Shown here one piece after another: positions 8,049 through 16,201 of a DNA stretch of 64,000 nucleotides. Numbering within the stretch: the stretch's first letter is position 1; each line of letters starts with the position of its first letter. This DNA is from Rhizocola hellebori (GTDB taxonomy: Bacteria; Actinomycetota; Actinomycetes; Mycobacteriales; Micromonosporaceae): the NCBI RefSeq assembly GCF_016862955.1, contig NZ_BONY01000007.1, forward strand, positions 62,001-126,000. The letters run 5' to 3'. The notes beneath the pieces were generated by a model. It had not been told where the DNA came from and did no database searches. It saw only the letters and a list, made by a program, of their open reading frames with translations. The position numbers and the translations under genes are program-made.

Positions 8049-8626
8049 GTACCTGGACCGCAAAGATGAAGGACGCCACCCTCCTTAGCTCGGAGGTGCT
8101 GGTGGCCAAGCCGAAGCGGTTCGTCCGTGAGCTGTTGCGGATGCCCGACGGGCAGGAGATCGAGTGGTACTTCGCCGACACCACACCAAGCGTGATGGTG
8201 GTGCCGGTGACCGAAAACGGCGATGTGGTCATGGTCAGGCAATACCGCCACAACCTGAAGAAGGACACATTGGAGCTTCCGGCCGGCATCGTGTCCGCCG
8301 ACGAGCCGGTTGCCGATGCGGCGTTGCGGGAACTGGTCGAGGAGACCGGCTACGTCCTGACAGACGGTGGAACGCTGCACGCCCTGGGAAGCTACTATGC
8401 GCTGCCCTCGGAGACGAACAAGTACGTTAACCTCTTCCTCGCGACGCCGGTGCACTTTGCGGGGCAGGCGCAGGGCGACACGGAAATTGAGAAGTACTTC
8501 GACATGAGCACCGTCCACATGCCCTTCAGTGAGGCACTCGCACAGATCGGCAAGCAGATCGACGGACTGGAAACCGCAGGCGCACTACTACTCGCTCGCA
8601 ATAAGCTGAGCAGCCTCGCCGCGTAG
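8045..8626 (+). CDS. NUDIX hydrolase, Pif-like
   Basis: A 193-aa protein starting at ATG 8045, coupled to the XRE gene. The NUDIX box is complete (G-x5-E-x7-REL-x2-EE-x-G): it begins at GIVSADE and ends at RELVEETGY, so pyrophosphohydrolase activity is plausible. In pSAM2 the NUDIX protein Pif blocks entry of a second copy of the element, and NUDIX genes occupy this same place in many AICEs. The substrate cannot be inferred. It is followed by about 330 bp without a gene. Confidence 0.85.
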   Translation: MSTWTAKMKDATLLSSEVLVAKPKRFVRELLRMPDGQEIEWYFADTTPSVMVVPVTENGDVVMVRQYRHNLKKDTLELPAGIVSADEPVADAALRELVEETGYVLTDGGTLHALGSYYALPSETNKYVNLFLATPVHFAGQAQGDTEIEKYFDMSTVHMPFSEALAQIGKQIDGLETAGALLLARNKLSSLAA

Positions 8627-8955
8627 CCCAGGTCGCAGAAACGGAATGGCTCTAGCTGTCGTGGCGCTCCCGGGCTCCGCTCCCGGAAGCATCGCCAACC
8701 TAACACTTAAGCGACTAAGTTGCAATCTCTCGGTTTCTGCTTGTGAGGAACTTCTATACAGTTTCAAGGCGGCCGCAAGCGGCCGCAAACCCGCAGGCCG
8801 TGTGCCCTGCGCCTTGCCGCTTCGCTCCCGGCGCCGGACACGGCCGAATGTGACAGCTGCGGCCGGGTACGACGGAAGCCGAGCTGCCAATAATCCGGCG
8901 AACGCTGGGCAGACTCGCCACACCGCCGAAGCCAAACACGTTGGCTGGCCTACGA
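8627..8955. other. Gene-free spacer downstream of the NUDIX gene
   Basis: No convincing frame is present on either strand. Two copies of GCGGCCGC (8769-8776 and 8779-8786) separated by AA can fold into a short hairpin. Genes converge here from both sides, so a bidirectional terminator role is possible. Confidence 0.4.
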
Positions 8956-10251
8956 TTACGCGATGCTGGTTGGTGCCTCGGCATCCTCTCGCGACCCGGC
9001 AGGCGGGCGGTCTTCCCCGGTTCGTGTAACCACGAAAAGAGAATTCTTGCCAAGCTTCGACGACAGAACCCAGCCACTCGGCAACGTCGCCCGAGGCGAA
9101 GCGTGGACGCCTTCCAAAGTAATCCGCTGCACCTCGCCCAGGTCGGCGTTGCCGTGGAACTGCGCCTGGCCCAGGCTGGCCATGCCGTAGAACTCCGCCC
9201 CACGCAGGTCGGCGTTGCCGTGGAACTGCGCCTCGCCCAGGTCGGCAATGTCGTGGAACTGCGTCCCGCTCAGGTCGGCGACGCTGTGGAAGTGCGCCCT
9301 ACGCAGGAAGGCTTTGTCATGGAACTGCGTCCCATGCAGGTCGGCTTTGTCGTGGAACTGCGCCTCGCTCAGGAGGACGACGCCGTGGAACTGCGCCTCG
9401 CCCAGGCCAGCGACGCCGTAGAACTGCGCCTCGCGCAGGTCGGTGATGTCGTGGAACTGCGCCTCGTCCAGGATGGTGTCGCCCAGCACGCAATGTCCGA
9501 GTGTGAAGTCGACCAATTCGGCCGCTGTCAGATCGATGGAAAGCAGCAGACCGCGCTCACTCAACCAGTAGCCGTCCAAGGGCGCTCCATCGCCGTCGAT
9601 GCTCACATGTGCCGCTAGAAGACGCTGCGCCGTACGGCGAACCTCCAGCTCCTGCCGCCGCTCCGCCCCCTCCTTCGGCTCAGGGAGCGGTGCGTCCTCG
9701 GCAGGTCGGGACGGAGACGACTCCGCGTTGCGTCGGAGGACTTCTAACGGCGGCGTATAGGGCATGCGCAGATAGGCGCACCACACATTGAACACCGTTT
9801 GGCGAAGCTTCGGGTTGTCTTGCCCGAGCCGCTCCAGCGAGTACAACCCGGCTAACCTCACCGCCGCCTTCTCACTGGCCAACTGGTCGGCAGCGGCCAC
9901 ATAAAGCGCGGTAGTCCGCTGCTCCAGGGCGTCACTCTCGGCGAACCGCTGCGCCCGTTCACTAAGCGACTGACGCCGTAACGCCATCAGCAGCGTCGCC
10001 CCCGCTGCCAGACCCGCAGCCATCGTCAACCCGGTCTTGATCCGGTCCAGACGCATCCGATCAGCGTCCGTGACCGTCACCGACGTATCCCACACCCCGA
10101 GCAGCACCATGCCCGCCGCACCACCAGCCAACACGACCACCACGACCAGCAACGCCACCGGCCAAAACCTCATAGGCCGCAACGGCGCGTCATGCCCTGT
10201 CGGCATGCCAGTCGTCCGCCGCTTCGACCACCTAGGCCCAAATAAATGCAT
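8956..10251 (-). CDS. Membrane-anchored pentapeptide-repeat protein
   Basis: About 431 aa from ATG 10251; ATG at 10206 is an alternative that would avoid an early TTA codon. Two hydrophobic segments (ALLVVVVVLAGGAAGMVLL and MAAGLAAGATLLMAL) lie near the N-terminus, followed by a helical region and then about eleven decapeptide units of the form EAQFHxxADL in the last third. Such A(D/N)LxxA/F repeats fold into a right-handed quadrilateral beta-helix. Proteins of this membrane-anchored type are common in actinomycetes without a known role. It lies between the NUDIX gene and the attachment site, so it is probably cargo of the element. The repeats are 30 bp long at DNA level. Confidence 0.85.
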   Translation of the reverse strand: MHLFGPRWSKRRTTGMPTGHDAPLRPMRFWPVALLVVVVVLAGGAAGMVLLGVWDTSVTVTDADRMRLDRIKTGLTMAAGLAAGATLLMALRRQSLSERAQRFAESDALEQRTTALYVAAADQLASEKAAVRLAGLYSLERLGQDNPKLRQTVFNVWCAYLRMPYTPPLEVLRRNAESSPSRPAEDAPLPEPKEGAERRQELEVRRTAQRLLAAHVSIDGDGAPLDGYWLSERGLLLSIDLTAAELVDFTLGHCVLGDTILDEAQFHDITDLREAQFYGVAGLGEAQFHGVVLLSEAQFHDKADLHGTQFHDKAFLRRAHFHSVADLSGTQFHDIADLGEAQFHGNADLRGAEFYGMASLGQAQFHGNADLGEVQRITLEGVHASPRATLPSGWVLSSKLGKNSLFVVTRTGEDRPPAGSREDAEAPTSIA

Positions 10252-10361
10252 GCTCGTCAGTGTGACCAACCGGTCCACCAACCGCACCCGGCCATAGCCC
10301 GAGTTGGGTAGGCCAACCGGACACATCCCCCCGCCACCTTGGCGGCACACCCGGAGAAGCT

Positions 10362-10594
10362 GCCTCCGGCGGGCAGGGCCTCCGGCCCTCGCACCCGGGA
10401 CAGGCCTCCGGCGGCCAGGGCTGTCCGCCCTGGACCCGGGCGAACCCGTCGAGCGCGGCGCAGTGCCGGGCCGGCATACGGGCTGGCTTCGCGTGGGTGG
10501 GGTCAAGTGCGAGCCTCCGGCGGGGAGGACCTCCGGCCCTGCCACCCGGGGAGAGCCTCCGGCGGCCAGGGCTGCCCGCCCTGGAACCCGGGCG
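10362..10594. repeat. Two about 81-bp direct repeats with internal hairpins
   Basis: The segment 10362-10442 recurs with only scattered differences at 10513-10594. Each copy contains GCCTCCGGCGG twice and a hairpin CCAGGGC-N5-GCCCTGG. They lie in the gene-free space (10252-10904) between the pentapeptide gene and the tRNA fragment. They resemble non-coding GC-rich repeats rather than coding sequence. Confidence 0.7.
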
Positions 10595-10625
10595 CTCTGA
10601 AAGCAGGGCCGCCAGCTGGCTGCTA

Positions 10626-10742
10626 CCTGTCGCGCACCGAAGGCCACCAGACCGCGCCTGCCTGGTCCAGGTCGTTCTTCCGTGGGGAGCTCCACCTGGA
10701 CCAGGCAGGCGCGGCCTGGCAGGGCAGTGCCTGCGCGACAGG
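10626..10742. repeat. Long nested inverted repeat near the attachment site
   Basis: Two 21-nt arms (10652-10672 and 10694-10714, core CTGCCTGGTCCAGG) pair perfectly around a 21-nt loop. An outer 11-bp pair (10626-10636 with 10732-10742, CCTGTCGCGCA) encloses it. No T-run follows. The position, 160 bp before the tRNA fragment, could fit a recombinase accessory site or a terminator; neither is proven. Confidence 0.7.
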
Positions 10743-10904
10743 AAGCAGAGCCCGAGAGACCGTCTCTGTGACGATCATGGGGAGAAATCTGGGAGACGAT
10801 CTAGCAAGAGTCGACGTTGCGGCCAAGACCAGACCAATGCAGACCAACGGTGCTACCAGGCATAATGGCTGCTGAGCAGTGGTGATGGCCGTGTTTGGAC
10901 TCGG

Positions 10905-10947
10905 CTGGGGGTCAAGGGGTCGCAGGTTCAAATCCTGTCATCCCGAC
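10905..10947 (+). other. 3' fragment of tRNA-Pro(GGG), probable AICE attachment site
   Basis: The sequence from CTGGGGGTCAAG onwards matches the anticodon loop (GGG), variable region, T-arm (GCAGG-TTCAAAT-CCTGT) and 3' acceptor strand (CATCCCG-A) of a proline tRNA. The 5' half is absent: upstream bases cannot form the D-arm or 5' acceptor strand. pSAM2-type elements integrate into the 3' end of tRNA-Pro, leaving such a fragment at one junction. An intact copy is expected at the other junction, left of this window. CCA is not encoded. Confidence 0.75.
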
Positions 10948-10952
10948 AGCGA

Positions 10953-10993
10953 GAGGGTTTCCGCAGGTCAGAAGACTGCGGAGGCCCTCTTTT
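10953..10993 (+). terminator. Intrinsic terminator after the tRNA fragment
   Basis: Arms 10953-10966 and 10976-10989 form a 14-bp stem with two G-U pairs around a 9-nt loop, followed directly by TTTT. It is the natural terminator of the tRNA gene that has been retained on the chromosomal side of the junction. Confidence 0.75.
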
Positions 10994-11061
10994 CGTGTTT
11001 GGTGGTCTTGCCGGGGTTGAGCATGCCGTTGCTGGACTCCTTGACTCGGTGAGGTGACCCG

Positions 11062-12021
11062 ATGCCGTTGCTGGACATCGACAAATTGACGAAAGGGCTG
11101 CCGCGGGGCTGGGCCGGTTTCCTGCGTGACTGGGACCGCCATCTACGCGCCGGTAATTACCCGGAGACGACCCGGTACAGCTATCTGCTGTCCGCGGCTC
11201 AGCTGGGCCGGTTTCTGGGCGAGCATTCGCCCGATCCGGACGCTCCTGCTGCAGCCGATGATCCGTGTCAGGTGACCCGTGCCCATGCGGAGGCGTTCCA
11301 GGCGTGGATGGTGACCACCCGGTCGGCCTCGACCGCGCTGGTGAAACATAAGGCGCTGCAGCAGTTTTTCCGCTGGCTGCGCGAAGTGGAGCAGGAGATC
11401 GGCCGTTCGCCGATGGACCGGGTGTGCCAGCCCAAGGTGGCGCAGAAGCTGATCCCGGTCATCGGTGATGAGGACACCCGCAAGCTGCTGCAGACCTGCG
11501 CCGGCAAAGGTTTCGGCTCGTTGCGCGATGAGGCGATCATCCGATTGCTGGCCAACACAGGCGCGCGGCTGTCGGAGGTGGGCAATCTGCGCCTCGACGA
11601 CGTCGACCTGGCCACTGAGACGGTGCGCTATCAGGGCAAGGGTGCCAAGGACCGGCGGGTCCGGGTAGGCCCGAAGACGGCCCGTGCGCTGAGCCGCTAC
11701 CTGCGGTCGCGGGCCAAACGCCACGGGGCGCAGACGGCCTGGTTGTGGCTGGCCGAACGGGGAGGCGGCGCCCTGCACCCGAACGGGATCAAACACATGC
11801 TCAAACGGCGGGGCACACTCGCGGGCATTGCTGGTGTGCACGCCCACCGCTGGCGGCACAACTATGCGCATCAGTGGAAGCGGCTCGGCGGTGATACCGG
11901 CGACTTGATGCTGGCCCTGGGCTGGACCTCCGATGACATGCCGCGCCGATACGGCGCCAGCGCCGCGGCGGAGCGGGCGATGGAAACCCAGAGCCGGCTG
12001 GGAATCGGGGAGCGGATCTAA
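11062..12021 (+). CDS. Tyrosine recombinase (XerC/D-like integrase), copy 1
   Basis: A 319-aa recombinase. ATG at 11062 has GAGGTGA seven bases upstream. The N-terminal SAM-like core-binding domain spans about residues 10-120. The catalytic domain shows Arg in TGARLSEVGNL, HRWRHNYAH (HxxR) and a nucleophile candidate Tyr in RRYGASAAAER. It begins about 115 bp after the tRNA fragment, on the chromosomal side of the inferred junction, so it need not be the AICE integrase. It is closely related to the convergent gene at 12329-13249. A 15-bp copy of its start region (ATGCCGTTGCTGGAC) lies just upstream at 11023. Confidence 0.9.
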   Translation: MPLLDIDKLTKGLPRGWAGFLRDWDRHLRAGNYPETTRYSYLLSAAQLGRFLGEHSPDPDAPAAADDPCQVTRAHAEAFQAWMVTTRSASTALVKHKALQQFFRWLREVEQEIGRSPMDRVCQPKVAQKLIPVIGDEDTRKLLQTCAGKGFGSLRDEAIIRLLANTGARLSEVGNLRLDDVDLATETVRYQGKGAKDRRVRVGPKTARALSRYLRSRAKRHGAQTAWLWLAERGGGALHPNGIKHMLKRRGTLAGIAGVHAHRWRHNYAHQWKRLGGDTGDLMLALGWTSDDMPRRYGASAAAERAMETQSRLGIGERI

Positions 12022-12066
12022 CCGGTACGCAGATAGTTCTGGCCGTGGCATGTGCTCCGGCCAGAA

Positions 12067-12336
12067 CTACTTCTTTCGGCGTCGTGCCTGTACCGACTTT
12101 TCGGCCAGCGCCAGCATGTAGGCCTTGCGGGCGTGTGTGGCACGCTGTTGGCGTACCGCATCGGGCAGCACGCGTTGCGGATCTACTTGTTGTTCGAACC
12201 GGTCGCAGAAGGCTTTCGTCCCGGCGCTGGTGCGTTTGCGGCGGTCGGGCGTGTTTGCCCAGGACACGTGAGCGGCGATTCGTGCCCTGCGGCGCCGCTG
12301 TGAAGCGGACATGCTCTGCTTGCGTGGCTCAGACAT
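12067..12336 (-). CDS. Small basic partner protein of the tyrosine recombinase
   Basis: An 89-aa protein whose ATG at 12336 overlaps the end of the recombinase gene by eight bases. The motif IAAHVSWANTPDRRKRT, then FxxQVDP, and the end KAYMLALAEKSVQARRRKK match a conserved actinomycete protein of unknown function. That protein often follows integrases or stands alone. It is strongly basic, consistent with nucleic-acid binding. No function is established to my knowledge. Its tail faces the tail of recombinase copy 1, with 45 bp between. Confidence 0.75.
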   Translation of the reverse strand: MSEPRKQSMSASQRRRRARIAAHVSWANTPDRRKRTSAGTKAFCDRFEQQVDPQRVLPDAVRQQRATHARKAYMLALAEKSVQARRRKK

Positions 12337-13249
12337 CGTCGCCGATCCGCAGCCGGGCCTGGGTGTCCTGCGCACGTTCGGCTGCGGCGCTCGCGCCGTA
12401 GCGCCGTGGCATGTCCTCCGACGACCAGCCGAGCACGAGCATGAGATCGCCGGTGTCGCCGCCCGCCTTCTTCCATTGGTGGGCGTAGTTGTGACGCCAG
12501 CGGTGAGCATGCACTCCCGCCACGCCTGCCGCTTTACCGCGTCGGCGAAGCATCGCCTTGATGCCATTGGCCAGCAGCGGCTCCTCACCCCGTGTGGCCA
12601 GCCAGAGCCGCGATGACACGCGAGCGTGGCGGGTGGCACGTACCCGCAGGTAGCGGCTCAATGCCCGGCCGGTCTTGGGGCCGAAACGCACCATCCGGTC
12701 TTTAGCGCCTTTGCCGTGATACCGGATGGTGTCGCGGTCCATGTCGACGTCGCCGAGGTCGAGATTCGCGATCTCTGCCAGCCGTGCACCGGTATTCGAC
12801 AGCAGCCTGATGATCGCCGCGTCGCGCAGATCAGCGAATCCTCTGCCGCGGCATGTCCCGAGGATGAGCGTGGTGTCAACCTCGCTGATGATGGGAATGA
12901 GTTTTGCCGGCTGGCGCGGCTGGCGAACCTTGGCCAGCGGTGATCGCTCGATCTCTTCATCGTCGACAAGCCATCGGAAAAACTGTTGCAGCGCCTTGTA
13001 CTTGTTGAGCGCGGTGCTGGCCGAACGGGTCTGAATCATCCAGACCTGGAAAGATTCGATGTCCGCTTTGGACACCGCTGAAGGCCCGGTATTGTCCACG
13101 AACGCCGCCAGCTGACGTGCCGCGAGCAGATAGTTGTACCTGGTGGTGAGGGGATGGTTGGCCGCACGAAGACAGCGGTCCCAATCACGCAGGAAGCCCT
13201 TCCATGTGTCCGGCGCACCGGCCAGGAGCCGGTCCACTTCGGCGCTCAT
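12329..13249 (-). CDS. Tyrosine recombinase (XerC/D-like integrase), copy 2
   Basis: A 306-aa recombinase with the same layout as copy 1: core-binding domain WKGFLRDWDRCLRAANHP, catalytic Arg in TGARLAEIANL, HRWRHNYAH and RRYGASAAAER. By eye roughly two thirds of residues match copy 1 across the whole length, so the pair is an ancient duplication or a pair from related elements. It is transcribed towards copy 1, which makes the two genes an inverted, convergent pair. It is followed immediately by the 89-aa partner gene. Confidence 0.9.
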   Translation of the reverse strand: MSAEVDRLLAGAPDTWKGFLRDWDRCLRAANHPLTTRYNYLLAARQLAAFVDNTGPSAVSKADIESFQVWMIQTRSASTALNKYKALQQFFRWLVDDEEIERSPLAKVRQPRQPAKLIPIISEVDTTLILGTCRGRGFADLRDAAIIRLLSNTGARLAEIANLDLGDVDMDRDTIRYHGKGAKDRMVRFGPKTGRALSRYLRVRATRHARVSSRLWLATRGEEPLLANGIKAMLRRRGKAAGVAGVHAHRWRHNYAHQWKKAGGDTGDLMLVLGWSSEDMPRRYGASAAAERAQDTQARLRIGDDV

Positions 13250-13466
13250 ACGCCCGCTCCACGGCTGGCCGGCAGAGCTGAGGTTTCGCCGTCGGCTATG
13301 ACGTAGCGGCCGAGGACCTCCCGAGGTGGCCCAACGGGCCGGACTATTGGGAGTCCCTGGGCTGCGAAAGGTGCCTTCGTTTCGTGAGGCGGCAACGTCC
13401 CGACAACTGACGCCGATAACCTCTGGAACGCCGTTCGCCCCAGCGCGGACAGTCCTTGTTCGGAGA

Positions 13467-14078
13467 TCAGTTCAGGTCCGCCGCGGTGTCGATGCCGGGC
13501 CGGATGGTTTGCAGCTGGGAGAGCAGCGTTTGCGGGTCCGTGCCGAGTGTGGGTGGCCATTGGCTGTGGTGGGGCATCTGACCAGGGCCGTAGGTTTGCT
13601 TGGTGTCGGCGGCGAACTCAAAGGAGGTGCGCCCGACCATGGCAGGATGGAATGCGGATGCTGCGATGTCTGGCAGGGTGAGGGTGGTGACGTCGCCTGA
13701 GCCGTCTTCGCCGCGCCATGAGGTGATTCGTTGAGCGGTCATCATGTTGTCGTGGCGGGTCCAGACTTCCACCTGGCACAGGACGCTGGCGGACCGGATG
13801 CGTGCTGCTGGTCCTTTGACCACTGCACCGGCGAGCGTGGCGAGGATGGGATCGTGTGTGGCCATTGGTGTCAGCTGCTGGGGTGCCGGCGGTGTCGTGC
13901 TTCGGGTCGCTTGGGGTTCTGCCTGTGCGTACGCGGCCGCGTGCGGCGCCGCCTCGTGGTGGAAGACTGCTGCCGCACCGGCAATGGCGAGCAGGACGAC
14001 GCACAGCGCGGACAGCGCCATTCGCCTCGGCCGCCGCTGTGGTGACGGATCCGGAAGGCAGTCAGGATGGAGACCCAT
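13467..14078 (-). CDS. Exported or membrane-anchored protein of unknown function
   Basis: A 203-aa protein. ATG at 14078 has AAAGGAA five bases upstream. A positively charged N-terminus (PQRRPRRM) is followed by one hydrophobic segment, ALSALCVVLLAIAGAAAVF, then an Ala/Thr/Pro-rich linker and a soluble domain. The architecture recalls actinomycete proteins called CU044_5270 family, but this one is short and I would not insist on the family. It lies 125 bp downstream of the decarboxylase gene on the same strand and may be the last gene of that operon. Confidence 0.6.
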   Translation of the reverse strand: MGLHPDCLPDPSPQRRPRRMALSALCVVLLAIAGAAAVFHHEAAPHAAAYAQAEPQATRSTTPPAPQQLTPMATHDPILATLAGAVVKGPAARIRSASVLCQVEVWTRHDNMMTAQRITSWRGEDGSGDVTTLTLPDIAASAFHPAMVGRTSFEFAADTKQTYGPGQMPHHSQWPPTLGTDPQTLLSQLQTIRPGIDTAADLN

Positions 14079-14203
14079 AGGATTCCTTTCGTCGATGTGG
14101 CGTTGCTTGTTGGCGCATTCCTTTGGCAGGCATGCGGCATCGGGTGTGTCCCGGCGGTGAGCCGAGGCACTATGCGTGGGCAGGACGGTTCGGACGCTGC
14201 GGG

Positions 14204-15403
14204 CTAGGTAGCGACGGTCGCCTTGTCTTGCCGGCGCCGAGCCGGTAGCGGTGCGGCGTGCGGGCACGATGTGATCGCGGTGGCTGCTGCGGCGGCGAAA
14301 GCGTCGATCTGGGTGGTGGTGACCTGGGGCATGCAGATCAGGTGCCCGTGCTGGTCGTCGGTGGGCTGAACCCATTCGGCGGCCATCGTTGGTGGCAGCG
14401 GCGGGAAGTAGACGGTGAATGCGTGGGGATGCCGCATCGCGTCCACGCCAACGCCGCGAAGCTGGCTCGCCGCGTACGCGGCCATCGCCCGGCAGGCCCG
14501 CACTCGCTTGCGGTGCGCCTCGATGCCCAGCCCGGCTAGGGCGGCGTAGAGCAGCAGCGGCGTGTGCCCGGATCGGGAGCCGAGGATAGTCACGCTAGCG
14601 GTGCCGGTGTAGGACACTGGTGCGACCGTTGCGGCATGTGGTGGGTCGCGGTAGACCAGCACACCGCACGGGGTTTGGGTGGACAAGAACTTGTGGCCGG
14701 ACACGACGATCGAGGTCACGCCGTGGACGGTGAAGTCGATGCGGGGCACGCCGGCGATTGGCTCCAGGACCAGCGGCAGCCCGGACAGGGCACCGTCGAC
14801 GTGGATGCGCCGCCGGGTAATGGCCAGCTTCTCGCACGCCGCGGCGATGGCGGGAACGTCGTCGACTGCTTCGGTCATCGTGGTGCCAGCGGTGGCGACG
14901 ATGACGGCGGGCCGGTCGCGGCGCTGCGCCAGCTCACCGAGCAGATCGGCGACGTCCATTGCTCCGCCCGCGTCGGTGTTCAGCACTACCAGCGGCATCA
15001 TCAGCTTGTCCGCCAACTCGACGATCTTGTAGTGGGCGGCGGCTGATGTGTAGATCACCGCTGCCGGGAAGCGTTTACGGGCGTCGAGCAGGGCATGCTC
15101 GGTGCCTTCGGTGGATCCGCTGGTGACGTAGCCCCATCGTGACGCCGGTGCGCGGAAGAGGTCGCCGACGATGTTCACGACCTGCTGTTCCACCGTCTTG
15201 GTGTGGTTACGACCGTGTCCGTGGTCGTACGGGCTGCCGATGTTGTTGAACAGCACCTGGGTCATCAGGTGGCTTAGCTGGCTGAAGGTGATGTCGGTGG
15301 CGCCCGGGAAGGCGATGTTGGTGCGCGCATCGTGGGCTGCCTGCGCGGCCAGCTCGTCCCACAGCGGCTGAAGGTCGCGGGCCGGCAGGTCGCTCATCGC
15401 CAT
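14204..15403 (-). CDS. PLP-dependent histidine-decarboxylase-like enzyme
   Basis: A 399-aa group II amino-acid decarboxylase. Conserved features fit bacterial PLP-type histidine decarboxylases: ASRWGYVTSGSTEGT, the ring-stacking His124 in AAAHYK, Asp203 in HVDGALSG and the Schiff-base Lys238 in SGHKFLS, followed by ILGSRSGHTPLLL. The length also fits (about 380 aa). The reaction would be loss of CO2 from histidine or a related amino acid, giving an amine. It is translationally coupled to the unknown gene upstream and shares an operon with an APC permease, a common arrangement for amino acid/amine exchange. The substrate is inferred. Confidence 0.8.
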   Translation of the reverse strand: MAMSDLPARDLQPLWDELAAQAAHDARTNIAFPGATDITFSQLSHLMTQVLFNNIGSPYDHGHGRNHTKTVEQQVVNIVGDLFRAPASRWGYVTSGSTEGTEHALLDARKRFPAAVIYTSAAAHYKIVELADKLMMPLVVLNTDAGGAMDVADLLGELAQRRDRPAVIVATAGTTMTEAVDDVPAIAAACEKLAITRRRIHVDGALSGLPLVLEPIAGVPRIDFTVHGVTSIVVSGHKFLSTQTPCGVLVYRDPPHAATVAPVSYTGTASVTILGSRSGHTPLLLYAALAGLGIEAHRKRVRACRAMAAYAASQLRGVGVDAMRHPHAFTVYFPPLPPTMAAEWVQPTDDQHGHLICMPQVTTTQIDAFAAAAATAITSCPHAAPLPARRRQDKATVAT

Positions 15404-16200
15404 GCTCCCGGCTTGCGTGCCTTCGCGGCCGCAGCCTGCCGCAGCGCGTCGAGTCTGCTGTTGTCGGCTTGGCTCAACGTGTCGGACAGCTCACGTGCCC
15501 AGCGCACCACATCGCGATGCTCTTCGCGATCGCGCAACGGATTGTTCGGGTTGTCCATCATCCATTCGAATCGGGCCGGTGCCGTGCGGCAGTCGAGCAG
15601 ATCGGTGGATTCGACGACGAGCTTGTTGAAGCCTTTGCGGCCCAGTTGCTGGGCGGCTATCAGCGTCCCGTCGGTCAAGACGATCCACATCCGTGATGGC
15701 ACATCCATCGCGGTGCAGGCCCTGCGCTGGATGAGCTCCCACGGTCCGCTTTCGGTGTCGAGGCTGACCACTCCCAGCCCGATGAAGGTGGTGTCGGCGG
15801 GGTTGGCCGGCATGCGCTCATCGCGGTTGACCGACAGTTCCTCGCGGATGTCGAAACCGTTGCCGACCGCACGCGGGGCGAACTGGTGGTGCAGATCGAA
15901 CAGCAGCTGTGGCAACACGCGGACTTCTGGCCTGTCGAGCCACAACTGCCACGCGGCGGTCAGCTTCCAAAACCCCGGCCGCTGGTCATGGTGCAGATAA
16001 AGGTAGGCCAGCGCGTGGGGACACAGTCGATCGGAAAACCTCTGCTCCCAAGCGTGAAACGCCAGGTTCACGGCCATTCTCCGGAGCCGGTCTACCGCCT
16101 GCTGCCGCACGTCGACGTACGGGGTCGGGTCGTAGCTGGCCGCCGGCTCAGCGACGTGGTGCTGCTGGTCGTGCCGGTGAGCGGTGTCTTGTTGGTTCAT
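15394..16200 (-). CDS. Conserved hypothetical protein between permease and decarboxylase
   Basis: A 268-aa protein I do not recognise. It starts two bases after the permease stop and overlaps the decarboxylase start by ten bases, so all three are made together. The N-terminus is His-rich (HRHDQQHH). The middle is helical and rich in Trp and Leu; a later part (MWIVLTDGTLIAAQQLGRKG) looks like a small beta-rich domain. No signal peptide or membrane segment is visible. A role in processing the product of the decarboxylase is possible, but I see no catalytic motif. Confidence 0.65.
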   Translation of the reverse strand: MNQQDTAHRHDQQHHVAEPAASYDPTPYVDVRQQAVDRLRRMAVNLAFHAWEQRFSDRLCPHALAYLYLHHDQRPGFWKLTAAWQLWLDRPEVRVLPQLLFDLHHQFAPRAVGNGFDIREELSVNRDERMPANPADTTFIGLGVVSLDTESGPWELIQRRACTAMDVPSRMWIVLTDGTLIAAQQLGRKGFNKLVVESTDLLDCRTAPARFEWMMDNPNNPLRDREEHRDVVRWARELSDTLSQADNSRLDALRQAAAAKARKPGAWR

Positions 16201-16201
16201 C

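Noticed and set aside
8769-8786. Two adjacent GCGGCCGC palindromes as a regulatory site
   Set aside because: The octamer is self-complementary and common in GC-rich DNA; no promoter or gene start is near.
8941-9618. Long plus-strand frame with repeated LRLAQVGDAVE-like units
   Set aside because: It is the antisense of the pentapeptide-repeat gene; the 30-bp repeats keep all frames open. The minus-strand product has the recognised A(D/N)LxxA pattern and the membrane segments.
10252-10695. N-terminal extension of the pentapeptide protein
   Set aside because: The extra 148 codons run through the 81-bp non-coding repeats and are Gly/Pro/Arg-rich low complexity; the membrane protein starts sensibly at 10251 or 10206.
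13246-13560. 104-codon minus-strand frame just upstream of recombinase copy 2
   Set aside because: Half of it overlaps the end of the exported-protein gene, no good start with a ribosome site exists in the rest, and the product resembles nothing known to me. The stop/start overlap with the recombinase is the only point in favour.
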